NCBI GenBank assembly: GCA_019359395.1
Contig: JAHHHK010000012.1
Span: 145,676 to 209,675, forward strand
Source of the DNA: Komarekiella atlantica HA4396-MV6
Lineage (GTDB): Bacteria; Cyanobacteriota; Cyanobacteriia; Cyanobacteriales; Nostocaceae
Direction: 5' to 3'
Length of the DNA stretch: 64,000 nt
In this document: positions 47,224 through 56,956 of the stretch, in pieces
Layout: every line of letters starts with the position of its first letter
Numbering within the stretch: position 1 is the stretch's first letter
The notes under the pieces: model-generated
Database searches by the model: none
What the model saw: the letters and a program-made list of their open reading frames with translations, nothing else
Told to the model about the DNA's origin: nothing
Translations under genes and position numbers: made by a program

Positions 47224-47774
47224 GTATTTCGTTCTCAATTAAACTTAAGTGTTAGCAAGCCAATTCTTAGAAATAATAGAATATCAAGATATTTTTTAAA
47301 ATTTCTGTGAAGAATATTTAAATTTTACTCTTATTCATTTATTTGCCTAGTGATCATTATTTGTTTATACAATACATTCTTAATGTTTGCTACTTTCAAA
47401 GATAGAAATATTAGAAAAAATTTTAATCCGCCTGATAATTATTTTTGTATAAAGTGACACTATTTTTTATATTTGTCTATAACCGAAACTCCGGTTGGGA
47501 AAGAATTCTATTTATTTAATATTTTGTTTAAAAAGAATTTGAAGAGTTGAGGTTTTTTAGAAAACATCTAAATACTTTTGTCCTAAATTATCAGAAAAAT
47601 TTATTACAAGATCTAGTTTAACGAAGAAAAGATATGTTCTAATAACGATATTTTAAGTTTTAAGAAATATACATAAAGACATAAATACGATGTGTACAGA
47701 TAAATCAAAATTATGTCTAAATTAAATATAAATAGTTTTGTGGATTGCCTGATTTTGATTTTTTATAAAACATA
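47224..47774. promoter_or_regulatory. Divergent promoter region of kdpA and a two-component system
   Basis: 551 bp, very AT-rich, between kdpA (minus) and a histidine kinase gene (plus). It should hold the K+-responsive kdp promoter and the kinase promoter. No operator was identified with confidence and no small gene was found. Confidence 0.55.
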
Positions 47775-48896
47775 ATGAGATTAAATCGATTTTTGACTAT
47801 TAAAGAGGCTCTAGATAAGCGTGGAAAAATATATTGGCTGATAGCGATCGCCTTTACTATAGTGATAGTGCTGGAATACTTAACACCGCCTGAGTATGTA
47901 TTCGGCTACCTTTATACGGGGACAATTTTGTTAGCAGATTCCCGATTGAATCGCAGAGCAGTTTTGGGAGTCACTTTCGCAGCTACGGGATTAACATTGT
48001 TGAATTTGTTTGTTCCTGGAGCAGAAATGATTGATCCACCAACAGTGGCAAATAGATTAATTGCAGTGCTGGCGCTGTTGGTAACTGGTTGGTTAAGCGA
48101 GCGCAACCGCCGCAATGAAGAAGCGATCGCTTACACGCAAGCACAATTACGCTCCCAAGAACAATTAGCGATGATGCGTGAAGATTTTGTTTCCACCCTA
48201 ACTCATGACTTGAAAACCCCCCTACTGGGAGCAATTGAAACGCTGAAATATTTTCAAAACGAGCAATTTGGTGAAGTTACCCCAATGCAAGCAAAAGTCT
48301 TGCAAACAATGGCTCGTAGTCACCGCAACACATTGCAATTAGTTCAAACTCTTTTAGATGTGTACCGCAATGATGCCGAAGGACTGAAATTACAGATATC
48401 ATCTGTTAACTTGGTGACTCTAGCAGAGGAAGTAATTGCTACCTTGACTGAACTAGCAAGAACACGTCAAATTTATATTTCTCTGCACTATGGCGAATCA
48501 GATTTTCGCAGCTTTCTTTGGGTAAGTGGCGATTCTTTGCAACTTGGACGAGTCTTCACCAATCTTCTGAGCAATGGCATTAAACACACTCCTCGTGGCG
48601 GTAAAGTAGAAGTAGTACTGGAAAGTCATTCTAACGCTCAAGTCGTCAAAATACTCGATACCGGTTTTGGGTTTACCAAAGAAGAGTTACCCCACTTATT
48701 TGAGAGATTTTATCAAGGAGACAGTGATACTTACGGCGGGCTTTGCCAACGCCATGTCTTTGGATCTGGACTAGGGCTGTATTTAACTAGGCAAATTATT
48801 ACTGCTCATGGAGGTACAATTTGGGCAGAGAATCGCTCACCACGAGGCGCACTGTTCGGTTTCCGACTACCCGCCTGTCCACCACCGGGGAGTTGA
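47775..48896 (+). CDS. Membrane sensor histidine kinase
   Basis: A 373-residue kinase. The N-terminal 110 residues have about three membrane spans (YWLIAIAFTIVIVLEYL, AVLGVTFAATGLTLLNLFV, LIAVLALLVTGWL). The phospho-acceptor is His144 in STLTHDLKTPLLGAIE, followed by an N box (NLLSNGIKHT) and G boxes (DTGFGF, GSGLGLYL). Residues about 321-326 (GGLCQR, DNA 48735-48752) interrupt the expected DTYR-HVFGSGLG text and look like an in-frame repeat insertion. A NarL-type regulator follows 62 bp downstream. It is divergent from kdpA. Confidence 0.92.
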   Translation: MRLNRFLTIKEALDKRGKIYWLIAIAFTIVIVLEYLTPPEYVFGYLYTGTILLADSRLNRRAVLGVTFAATGLTLLNLFVPGAEMIDPPTVANRLIAVLALLVTGWLSERNRRNEEAIAYTQAQLRSQEQLAMMREDFVSTLTHDLKTPLLGAIETLKYFQNEQFGEVTPMQAKVLQTMARSHRNTLQLVQTLLDVYRNDAEGLKLQISSVNLVTLAEEVIATLTELARTRQIYISLHYGESDFRSFLWVSGDSLQLGRVFTNLLSNGIKHTPRGGKVEVVLESHSNAQVVKILDTGFGFTKEELPHLFERFYQGDSDTYGGLCQRHVFGSGLGLYLTRQIITAHGGTIWAENRSPRGALFGFRLPACPPPGS

Positions 48897-48958
48897 GGAG
48901 CAGGGAAAGTAAGGGAGGTAGGGGGAGAGAATAATTAATGACTAATGACTAATCATAA

Positions 48959-49633
48959 ATGACAAAAATCTTACTCGTTGAAGATGATGAATTGTTTCGC
49001 CTTGGTCTACGGATGCGGTTACAACAAGAAACAAGTTTGGAGATTGTAGCCGAGGCAGAAGATGGGGAACAAGCTGTAGAATTGGCAAATTGCTATCCAT
49101 TGGATTTGGTCTTGCTAGATATAGGTTTACCAGGAATTGGTGGGATTGAGGCTTGTCGTCAAATCAAACAGCAGCACCCAAGTTTACCGATTTTGGTTTT
49201 AACGTCTCGTTCTGAAAAACCTCTAATTTCACGGTTAATTGCCGCTGGGGCACAAGGTTACTGCCTCAAAGGCATTCCAGCGGAATCTTTGATATTGGCA
49301 GTGCGATCAGTTGCAGCAGGGGCTTCTTGGTGGGATCAAACGGCAACAACAGAAATTAGGGCAGCTTTTGAAGGTAATTCCCCAGTAATATTGTCCACAA
49401 AAACTGATCAACCCCTAGAAAATCCTTTAACGAAGCGAGAGCAAGAAATTTTAGCACTGGTGGCCGCTGGCAAGAGCAATCAAGAAATTGCAGAGATTCT
49501 CTACATTGCTCCTGGTACAGTGCGGGTTCATGTCCATGCTATTTTGCAAAAGTTAGAAGTACGCGATCGCACCCAAGCCGCAGTTTTAGCGATCCAAAAA
49601 GGATTAGTAGCACCAGAATTGTTAATCAATTAG
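48959..49633 (+). CDS. NarL/LuxR-family response regulator
   Basis: A 224-residue regulator. The receiver domain has acidic residues ED9-10 (LLVEDDELF), phospho-acceptor Asp54 (LVLLDIGLPG) and Lys (YCLKG). The C-terminal LuxR-type HTH is PLTKREQEILALVAAGKSNQEIAEIL...VRVHVHAILQKL. It is partner to the upstream kinase. Its target is unknown; the divergent kdp operon is the obvious candidate. Confidence 0.93.
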   Translation: MTKILLVEDDELFRLGLRMRLQQETSLEIVAEAEDGEQAVELANCYPLDLVLLDIGLPGIGGIEACRQIKQQHPSLPILVLTSRSEKPLISRLIAAGAQGYCLKGIPAESLILAVRSVAAGASWWDQTATTEIRAAFEGNSPVILSTKTDQPLENPLTKREQEILALVAAGKSNQEIAEILYIAPGTVRVHVHAILQKLEVRDRTQAAVLAIQKGLVAPELLIN

Positions 49634-49803
49634 TAGAAACGCTAAATTTAGTTTTCTCAGTATAAATACAGTTATATTTGCAAGACCACTTGTATAAAAT
49701 TTTGTAATAACTAAACTATTTCTAGCTATAGCTTAGTTTTTATAAGGTGTAATTGGTCGTATAACGATTAGAAATATTACCGATTTCTCCAATCAGGAAG
49801 GAG

Positions 49804-49974
49804 TTAGGAGCAACCCTTTCAAGGTGGGTGAAAAATCTGCTTTCATTACCTGGTTTTTCATGATTCAACTTGGTGTTTTGGTGGTTAAATAAAATTTATC
49901 TTTTCACCACAAAGACACCAAGACACGAAGAAAACTTATTGTTTAGGATTGCACCTTGAAAGGGCTAGTCCTAA
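49804..49974. mobile_element. MITE-like element with 23-bp terminal inverted repeats
   Basis: TTAGGAGCAACCCTTTCAAG-GTG (49804-49826) is matched in inverted orientation by CACCTTGAAAGGGCTAGTCC-TAA (49952-49974) with four mismatches. The inner 13 bp are perfect (CCCTTTCAAGGTG). The 171-bp element is non-coding and contains a CACCACAAAGACACCAAG stretch of a dispersed repeat. No clear target duplication was found. Confidence 0.6.
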
Positions 49975-50124
49975 GAGTTTTGTTACTAATTCGATTTCAG
50001 GATGGAAGCGAATGTTGAGTCATTCGCTTCCTATTTATTGCTGTGTAACAAAAGCTACTAAGTTTAATACTTATAATCAACAAGTATTTTATTCAATCGA
50101 TAGTTTTATTAAAGGACAAGAATT

Positions 50125-53100
50125 ATGACGCAACAATCAGAAAATAATCACCCTAAAAACAATAATAGTTCTGCCGTCAACGTACTAGAAGCAAGTACAA
50201 ATATTGTTTTTATAGATACAGCAGTTAGCAATTACCAAAGCCTGGTAGCTGGTATCATGCTAGGCAGTGAAGTTGTTATCCTTGACAATACTCAAGATGC
50301 TTTAGCACAAATCACCGAGTTTCTAGCGGCATGTAAATCGAAATCGGTTCAATCAGTTCACATTATTTCCCACGGCAGTAAGGGAAGTTTGCAACTAGGC
50401 TCAACCAACGTCAACCTCACCAACCTGAATACTTACGCAAATCAGTTACAAAAGTGGAGAGGTGCTTTAACTGATGATGCTGACATCCTACTTTATGGCT
50501 GTGATGTCGCAAGTGGGGAAGGCACGAAATTTGTACAGCAGATTAGCAAAATCACTGGGGCTGATATTGCCGCTTCTACTAACAAAACAGGAAATGCGGC
50601 TTTAGGTGGCGACTGGGATTTAGAGGTAAAAACGGGCAAAATTGAGGCTTCCCTAGCATTTAAATCTCAGGCAATAGAGGCTTACAACTATATTCTGCCT
50701 CCACCAGGAGGAGTTAGTTTTACTGGCACGTACTCTCAAAACTTTGACTCATTAGCTAATTCAGGAACACCTACTTGGGCTGATGATTCAACTATTCCCG
50801 GTTGGTATGCAACAAGAACAACTTACAACGTTAGTAATGGAAGTTCAAACACAGGTGCATTGTACAGTTTTGGTTCAAATTCTTCGACTGAGCGAGCACT
50901 TGGTTCAGTAGCTTCTGGTGGTACAGGAACTATTTATTATGGGTTACGCTTCACAAACAATACAGGTTCAGCTATTACTACATTAAGGGTAAGTTACATA
51001 GGTGAACAGTGGCGTAATGGTGGTAACGCAACGCAGCAAAAGCTGAGCTTTAGCTATCAAACTGGGACAAGTTTGACAAGCTTGACCACAGGAGCATGGA
51101 CATCTGCTACATCACTAGATTTCACCGGGCCAATTGCAACTGCAACCGCAGATGGCCTGAATGGAAATCAAGCTGCAAATCAAGTTGTAATATCATCTAT
51201 AATTAATCTTGCTACGCCGATAAATGATGGTGAAGAAATTATATTACGCTGGGAAGACATTAATAACACAGGCAACGATCATGGTTTAGGAATTGATAAT
51301 GTTACAGTCACATTAAACAATATCTTCTTAGTAACTAATACAGATGATAGTGGTGCTGGCTCGTTAAGAGAAGCTATTATCGATGCCAATAACGACCCAG
51401 GGGTTGAGACAATCCTCTTTGATACGACTGGGGTCTTCGGTGATGCTATCCCTGACATTATTACCCTCACTTCTGGGCAATTGAATGTTACTGAAGGAGT
51501 CATTATTCAAGGAACTGGGGCTAATCTACTAACCATTAGTGGCAACAATACTTCCCGAATCTTTAGAGCCACAGCACCCCTAACAATTAATGATTTGAAG
51601 ATCACTAAGGGAAATGCAAACAGAGGCGGTGCTATCGACAGCAGTAGCAGTGTCACTGTGAATAATAGTACTATTGCCAACAACACGGCAAACAGTGGTA
51701 GAGGCGGCGGTATCAACGGCGATGCTACTGTCACCATAAGCAATAGCACCTTTTCCGGCAATACGTCGAGTTCTGGGGGCGGTGGCATCTACAGCGATAA
51801 CAGTGTAATCCTTATCAATAGCAGCATTTCCAGCAACACGGCGAACGATAATAGAGGCGGTGGCATCAACAGCGGTGGTACTGTTACAGTGAGCAATAGT
51901 ACCATTTATGGTAATAATGCGGCTAATGGTAGAGGCGGCGGCATCTACAGTAACAACGGTGGCACTATCAGTAATAGCATCATCGCTGGCAACACTAGTA
52001 GTATTCAAGGCCCTGATGTCTTTGGTGATAACTTTATTGGTAATGCTTACAACCTGATTGGCAATACCAATGGTATATCGTCTAGCACTCTAGGCACTGG
52101 CACAGATATTGTCAACCTCAACCCTGGACTCAAACCACTGGGAAATTACGGTGGTTCCACCCAAACTCACGCCCTAAACTTTAACAGTCCTGCCTTTAAT
52201 GCTGGCGACCCCAATTACAATGGCGGCTTAACTACAGACCAACGTAGAACAGGTTACAGTCGTATTCAAGATAGCAGAATTGATATTGGGGCATTTGAAA
52301 ACAATTCGATTTATTATGTAATTTCTACTAAAACTCCAACTTTATCTGAAGGTAATAGCGGCAGTCAAAGTGTTACATTTACCGTCAGCCGTAGTGGCAA
52401 GACTGGTGTGGCAAGTACCGTAGATTATGCTTTTACCAGCACAGCAACTTTTGGCAGTGACTATAACAACATTCTAATTAAGAGTGGAGAAGTTAGTCTA
52501 ATTGGTGAATTTATAGATGGTAACTCATCTGGAACTTTAAAGTTTGCAGTTGGAGAAAAAACAAAGACAATTACAGTTGATGTTTTAGGTGACAAAGCAT
52601 TTGAACTTGATGAAAATCTTACTGTCACTTTGAGTAACCCCAACCTCACAGCTGCGCCGGAAAATTCCACAATTATTACCAGTTCAGCTACGGTAGACAT
52701 CATTAATGATGACAATCAACCCAGCATCAGCATTTCGGATGTCTCTGTCATAGAAAACAACACAGGTACAACAACTAACGCTAACTTTGCTGTCACTCTG
52801 TCTAATCCTAGTTCTCAGCAAGTCATTGTTAATTACAATACGAGTGACGACAGTGCTAAAGTTTCTGACCTTGATTACAATTCTGGATCGGGGTCAGTTA
52901 TTTTCGAGCCTGGTGAAACTAGCAAAACTATTAGTCTGGGTGTTAGAGGCGATAACATAGTTGAACCTAACGAAACATTTTTTGTCAAACTTTATGGTGC
53001 AACAAATGCCGCAATTAATGATAGTTTTGGAGTTGCCTATATCATTAATGATGATACCAGTCAAATTCCTACTATTAGGATTTCAGATATCTTGCTTACT

Positions 53101-53439
53101 GAAGGCAATGCATGTCTACTAACCAATTTATCTTTTGACGTGGCTCTCTCCAATGCCAGTTATCAGCCGATTACTGTGAATTATAGTAAGAATAATGGCA
53201 CTACCGATTCTAATGACTTTTATTCTTATTCTCCTGGGATAGGAATAGTCGTTTTTGAGCCTGGAGAAACGACTAAATCTATTAGCTTTGGAGTTAAAGG
53301 CGATAACACAGTTGAATCTAATGAGCAATTTTTTGTTGATCTCTTTGGTGCTACAAACGCTACGATCGCTAAAAACAAAGGTATCGCCACCATAATAAAT
53401 GATGACAATCAAGGCTTCGGCTTTTTCTTTGGCTTTTAA
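50125..53439 (+). CDS. Large DUF4347 / beta-helix / Calx-beta surface protein
   Basis: A 1104-residue protein. Residues about 26-190 form a DUF4347 domain (IVFIDTAVSNYQSLVAGI, VHIISHGSKGSLQLG, LLYGCDVASGEGTKF). About 195-395 is a beta-sandwich-like region ending EEIILRWEDINNTGNDHGLG. About 398-690 opens TNTDDSGAGSLREAIIDAN and continues as right-handed beta-helix repeats rich in NST and GGGI. Three Calx-beta domains follow (about 735-1095), each closing with IINDD. There is no N-terminal signal, so type I-like secretion is likely. The end is GFGFFFGF. Such proteins are extracellular in filamentous cyanobacteria; adhesion or Ca2+ binding is inferred. Confidence 0.88.
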   Translation: MTQQSENNHPKNNNSSAVNVLEASTNIVFIDTAVSNYQSLVAGIMLGSEVVILDNTQDALAQITEFLAACKSKSVQSVHIISHGSKGSLQLGSTNVNLTNLNTYANQLQKWRGALTDDADILLYGCDVASGEGTKFVQQISKITGADIAASTNKTGNAALGGDWDLEVKTGKIEASLAFKSQAIEAYNYILPPPGGVSFTGTYSQNFDSLANSGTPTWADDSTIPGWYATRTTYNVSNGSSNTGALYSFGSNSSTERALGSVASGGTGTIYYGLRFTNNTGSAITTLRVSYIGEQWRNGGNATQQKLSFSYQTGTSLTSLTTGAWTSATSLDFTGPIATATADGLNGNQAANQVVISSIINLATPINDGEEIILRWEDINNTGNDHGLGIDNVTVTLNNIFLVTNTDDSGAGSLREAIIDANNDPGVETILFDTTGVFGDAIPDIITLTSGQLNVTEGVIIQGTGANLLTISGNNTSRIFRATAPLTINDLKITKGNANRGGAIDSSSSVTVNNSTIANNTANSGRGGGINGDATVTISNSTFSGNTSSSGGGGIYSDNSVILINSSISSNTANDNRGGGINSGGTVTVSNSTIYGNNAANGRGGGIYSNNGGTISNSIIAGNTSSIQGPDVFGDNFIGNAYNLIGNTNGISSSTLGTGTDIVNLNPGLKPLGNYGGSTQTHALNFNSPAFNAGDPNYNGGLTTDQRRTGYSRIQDSRIDIGAFENNSIYYVISTKTPTLSEGNSGSQSVTFTVSRSGKTGVASTVDYAFTSTATFGSDYNNILIKSGEVSLIGEFIDGNSSGTLKFAVGEKTKTITVDVLGDKAFELDENLTVTLSNPNLTAAPENSTIITSSATVDIINDDNQPSISISDVSVIENNTGTTTNANFAVTLSNPSSQQVIVNYNTSDDSAKVSDLDYNSGSGSVIFEPGETSKTISLGVRGDNIVEPNETFFVKLYGATNAAINDSFGVAYIINDDTSQIPTIRISDILLTEGNACLLTNLSFDVALSNASYQPITVNYSKNNGTTDSNDFYSYSPGIGIVVFEPGETTKSISFGVKGDNTVESNEQFFVDLFGATNATIAKNKGIATIINDDNQGFGFFFGF

Positions 53440-53453
53440 TCAACATTGAATGA

Positions 53454-53498
53454 ATGCCAAGATGTCAGTAAATACTCTGCACCTTGGTATTTTTTTTG
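53454..53498 (+). terminator. Rho-independent terminator of the surface protein gene
   Basis: ATGCCAAG (53454-53461) pairs with CTTGGTAT (53483-53490), allowing one G-T pair, and is followed by a run of seven T. It lies just before the convergent end of priA. Confidence 0.78.
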
Positions 53499-53507
53499 CT
53501 AAGTTTC

Positions 53508-56111
53508 TTACATTATATTTAATGGGTCTACATCTATTGTCAAACTAACAGAGGAAGGACAAAGCGATCGCACTTCTTCCCAATCTGGCAATTGTGGCAA
53601 TGCATCGGGGGCAAATTTAATCAATATCTGCCAGCGATAACGATTTGCTACCCGCAAAATACTAGCTGGTGCTGGGCCCAATATCTCGAATCCGTCTTCT
53701 GCACTCAAGGCTGTAGCGATTATTTGGGCTACATTCTGCACTTGAATGGGATCGAGACTGCTCAAGCGCAATAAAATTAACCTTCCGTAAGGGGGATAAT
53801 TTAACGCTTGGCGTTGTTCTAATTCAGCTTGAGAGAAAGACTGATAATTGTGCGATCGCACCGCCTCAATTACTTGATGCTCTGGGGTGTATGTTTGTAC
53901 AATCACCCTCCCCGGCTCATCACCTCTACCAGCACGTCCAGCTACCTGAGTCAGGGTTTGAAATGCTCGTTCGCTAGCACGATAGTCGGATAAATGCAAC
54001 AATCCATCAGCGACGACAACACCCACAAGTGTCACCTGGGGCAGATCTAAACCCTTGGTGAGCATTTGCGTACCTACTAATAAATCTGCTTCACCGTTGG
54101 CAAACTGGGTGAGTAGGGTACGGTGTGCGCCTTTGTTGCGGGTGGTATCGCTATCAAAACGAATCAAACGCAACTGGGGAAACTGTCGCGCTAATTCCTG
54201 GGCTACTCGTTGAGTACCGCTACCAAAGAACTTCAGGTAAGGAGAACTACAGTCGGGGCAGAATTTGGGGTGCGATCGCGTATAGTTACAGTAATGACAA
54301 CGTAATACTTGTGGCGCTCCCTCTTCAGTGTGGTGATACGACAGCGACACATCACAGTGCGGACATTCCAGGACATACCCGCAACTGCGGCAAGATACAA
54401 AGGTACTATGTCCCCGGCGATGGATAAATAAAATTCCTTGTTGCTGTCTCTGTTGTAGCTGCTCTAAAGCTTCTTGCAACGCTCTACTAAATATAGAACG
54501 ATTTCCCTGCTGTAACTCTAGCCGCATATCTACTATTTCTACCGGCGGTAGAGGACGGGAGTATATTCTCTCAGGTAATGACAGGTAATAGGATGTATAA
54601 GTAGAATTTTGCTCCCCCTGCTCCTCCTGCCTCTTCACACTTACCCAACTTTCCAACGAAGGGGTGGCGGAACCTAATACCAAGGGGCAATTTTCTAACT
54701 CGGCTCGCCACTGGGCGACGGTGTGGGCGTGGTAGGTGGGGATGGGGGAGTCTTGCTTAAAGCTGCTGTCGTGTTCTTCATCTAAAATAATTAAACCTAA
54801 GTTGGGCAAAGGGGCAAAAACGGCGCTGCGAGTCCCAATCACAACTTGGGGTTCTCCTGTGAGCATTTGTCGCCAAGTGTCGTAACGTTCACCGTCTGAG
54901 AGGGCGCTGTGATAAACGCTAACTTTGTAGAGGCTGCGCCGTGCGGGGGTTCCCCCCGTTGAGGCGACTGCCGTACCAAATCGGGCGCGAAAACGGTCAG
55001 TTAATTGGGGCGTGAGTCCAATTTCTGGGACTAAGACGAGGGCGGATTTGCCTTGGTTAAGTAAAGGTGCGATCGCTTGTAAATAAACTTCTGTTTTTCC
55101 TGAACCTGTTACTCCATGCAACAAAACTTGAGCAAATCCATCTATTGATTGTATTATCTCTAAAGCATTAGCTTGGGCAGCTGTTAAGGATTTAGCGCGA
55201 TCGCCTGCTAATGCTGGCCCTTGTTCTGTTCGCAATACTTCCCGTTCTTCAATAACGATGTAACCCTTTTGTACCAACGTCTTGAGGATAGAGGAACTAG
55301 CATTGCAAATTTGCAATAATTCACTTTGCCACAACTCACCACCACGTCGCCGCAACACTTCTACAATTTCTCTTTGGCGAGTAGTTAAGTCACTATCTGT
55401 TGCGCCTATCAATATAATTGCTTTTTGCAGCTTTGGTCGAGTTAGTCGCGGAGGTTCTAAGTAGCTTTGTACTAAACCAAATCGCGTCAACTCCCGAATT
55501 CCTCGGTAGGCAGATTTAATTTTCTGTTGTATGTAAGCAAAACTGTAGTCTCCTGCTGGTTGTGCTTGCAGAAGTTCCAAAATTTGTCGCGCAGTTGGAG
55601 TTAGAAACGAACAGAGGAGTGGAATGGAGGAGTGGGGGCTAGGGGGCTGTGGGTGAGTAAGAGTATTTTGGATTCCTTCTTCTTTAACAAGGCGGATGCG
55701 CCGCTGCGATCGCCCTAGTAACCCTGGTGGCAAAGCAACCCGGATCACTTGAATCAGGGGTGTATAGTAATATGCGGCGACTTTATTGAGTAATTCCCAA
55801 TAAGCACTTGGGAAAAACCCAACGCTGACTATATCTTCTACTTCCCGGATTTTTTCTAGTGGTAGATCGATATTTGGTTGTGCTAGGAAACGAATAGCGA
55901 TCGCTCCTACTTGTTGTGCCCCAAATGGCACACTCAATATATCACCTGGTTTTATTTCTAACTGGGCTGGCGATCGGTAAGTAAATAGTCCTGTGCTTCC
56001 TGGACAGTCTACTAGTACTTCAATCCATCTGTTTAAATTTGTCTCTAGTTGATAGGATTCCCCAGGCTCAGCCACCACCAAAGGAGATAAATTTAGGTCA
56101 TTAATATACAT
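53508..56111 (-). CDS. priA: Primosomal protein N' (PriA helicase)
   Basis: An 867-residue replication-restart helicase. Walker A is GVTGSGKTE (333-341), DEEH Walker B is at 444-447 and GSATPSLESW follows. The zinc-binding Cys cluster has four CxxC pairs (CRSCG, CPHCD, CHYCN, CPDCS). Residues about 380-395 (TAVASTGGTPARRSLY; DNA about 54925-54972) interrupt RARFG-KVSVYHSALSDGERY and derive from a dispersed palindromic repeat. A second low-complexity insert is at 146-166. All catalytic motifs are intact, so the enzyme is probably functional. Confidence 0.94.
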   Translation of the reverse strand: MYINDLNLSPLVVAEPGESYQLETNLNRWIEVLVDCPGSTGLFTYRSPAQLEIKPGDILSVPFGAQQVGAIAIRFLAQPNIDLPLEKIREVEDIVSVGFFPSAYWELLNKVAAYYYTPLIQVIRVALPPGLLGRSQRRIRLVKEEGIQNTLTHPQPPSPHSSIPLLCSFLTPTARQILELLQAQPAGDYSFAYIQQKIKSAYRGIRELTRFGLVQSYLEPPRLTRPKLQKAIILIGATDSDLTTRQREIVEVLRRRGGELWQSELLQICNASSSILKTLVQKGYIVIEEREVLRTEQGPALAGDRAKSLTAAQANALEIIQSIDGFAQVLLHGVTGSGKTEVYLQAIAPLLNQGKSALVLVPEIGLTPQLTDRFRARFGTAVASTGGTPARRSLYKVSVYHSALSDGERYDTWRQMLTGEPQVVIGTRSAVFAPLPNLGLIILDEEHDSSFKQDSPIPTYHAHTVAQWRAELENCPLVLGSATPSLESWVSVKRQEEQGEQNSTYTSYYLSLPERIYSRPLPPVEIVDMRLELQQGNRSIFSRALQEALEQLQQRQQQGILFIHRRGHSTFVSCRSCGYVLECPHCDVSLSYHHTEEGAPQVLRCHYCNYTRSHPKFCPDCSSPYLKFFGSGTQRVAQELARQFPQLRLIRFDSDTTRNKGAHRTLLTQFANGEADLLVGTQMLTKGLDLPQVTLVGVVVADGLLHLSDYRASERAFQTLTQVAGRAGRGDEPGRVIVQTYTPEHQVIEAVRSHNYQSFSQAELEQRQALNYPPYGRLILLRLSSLDPIQVQNVAQIIATALSAEDGFEILGPAPASILRVANRYRWQILIKFAPDALPQLPDWEEVRSLCPSSVSLTIDVDPLNIM

Positions 56112-56956
56112 AGTTTCTGACTTTATAGACAGATATTTTCCTTATCTAGCTGGTCAATATTAACCTGGCTCACTCAACTTTAAGTTTTTGCTTTCACAGA
56201 CATAAACTGTATTTCGCAATACTTTTATCACTCATGATACTTGATAAGTTTCTTCTTATGTAATCTACTAGACAAATTCATCTCAACTATACGTGCAATA
56301 AATATTTTGTACCTACTAACAAATAAAATCATCTCGGCTATTTCCAGAACAGTTCTCTATCTACTAAATAGGGAATAGCCCTTTTACGCCTATCGATAGA
56401 TATTCAACCCTTGTTGTATATGAGATGCTCTTATACAAACAAGATGATCCGGAAATTAAGCTGCTACATTTGTAATTTGTTTCATTTGGGTAACTCTCAT
56501 CTATAGATATACAACTCCAGTACCAAGTGGTTAATTTCTTAAACGACCTCAAATCGCCTAAATAGTAAAAAATTTTAGAAAAATATAGGAAAATTTAACA
56601 TATTGGAATTATTACCTAAAATTTTGAGATTTATTAAGGTTGAGAAAGTTTGAGGGAGTTTGACATATTTGGTAATTAAGAAAAGAATGAGGAATATGTA
56701 TGTTTATGTATGTCATTCGTAGCTTGATAAAAAAGTTTTGTTAGATGCAAAATTCAGTATTCGTTAAAGGTTCGCCTTATCCGTAACCTCTAACAGGTAA
56801 GTCAATACTGATTTTTAGTCCTAAAGAAAAATTAGCAAAAGCTTGTATTTTGCTATATGAAAGGGTGCATTTGTCAATTAATAAACTTACCAAGTCTCAA
56901 GCGAGCATCTGTCACTAAATTATGCACCAAAAAAAGCAAAAATCCTCAAGAAAACT
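56112..56956. promoter_or_regulatory. AT-rich intergenic region upstream of the sigma factor gene
   Basis: 845 bp with no convincing gene. It has an imperfect inverted repeat near 56411-56445 (CTTGTT...AAACAAG around TATA halves). It probably contains the sigma factor promoter and a long leader. Confidence 0.5.

Noticed and set aside
51507..52008. Minus-strand open frames opposite the beta-helix repeats
   Set aside because: They are shadows of repetitive codons in the surface protein gene.
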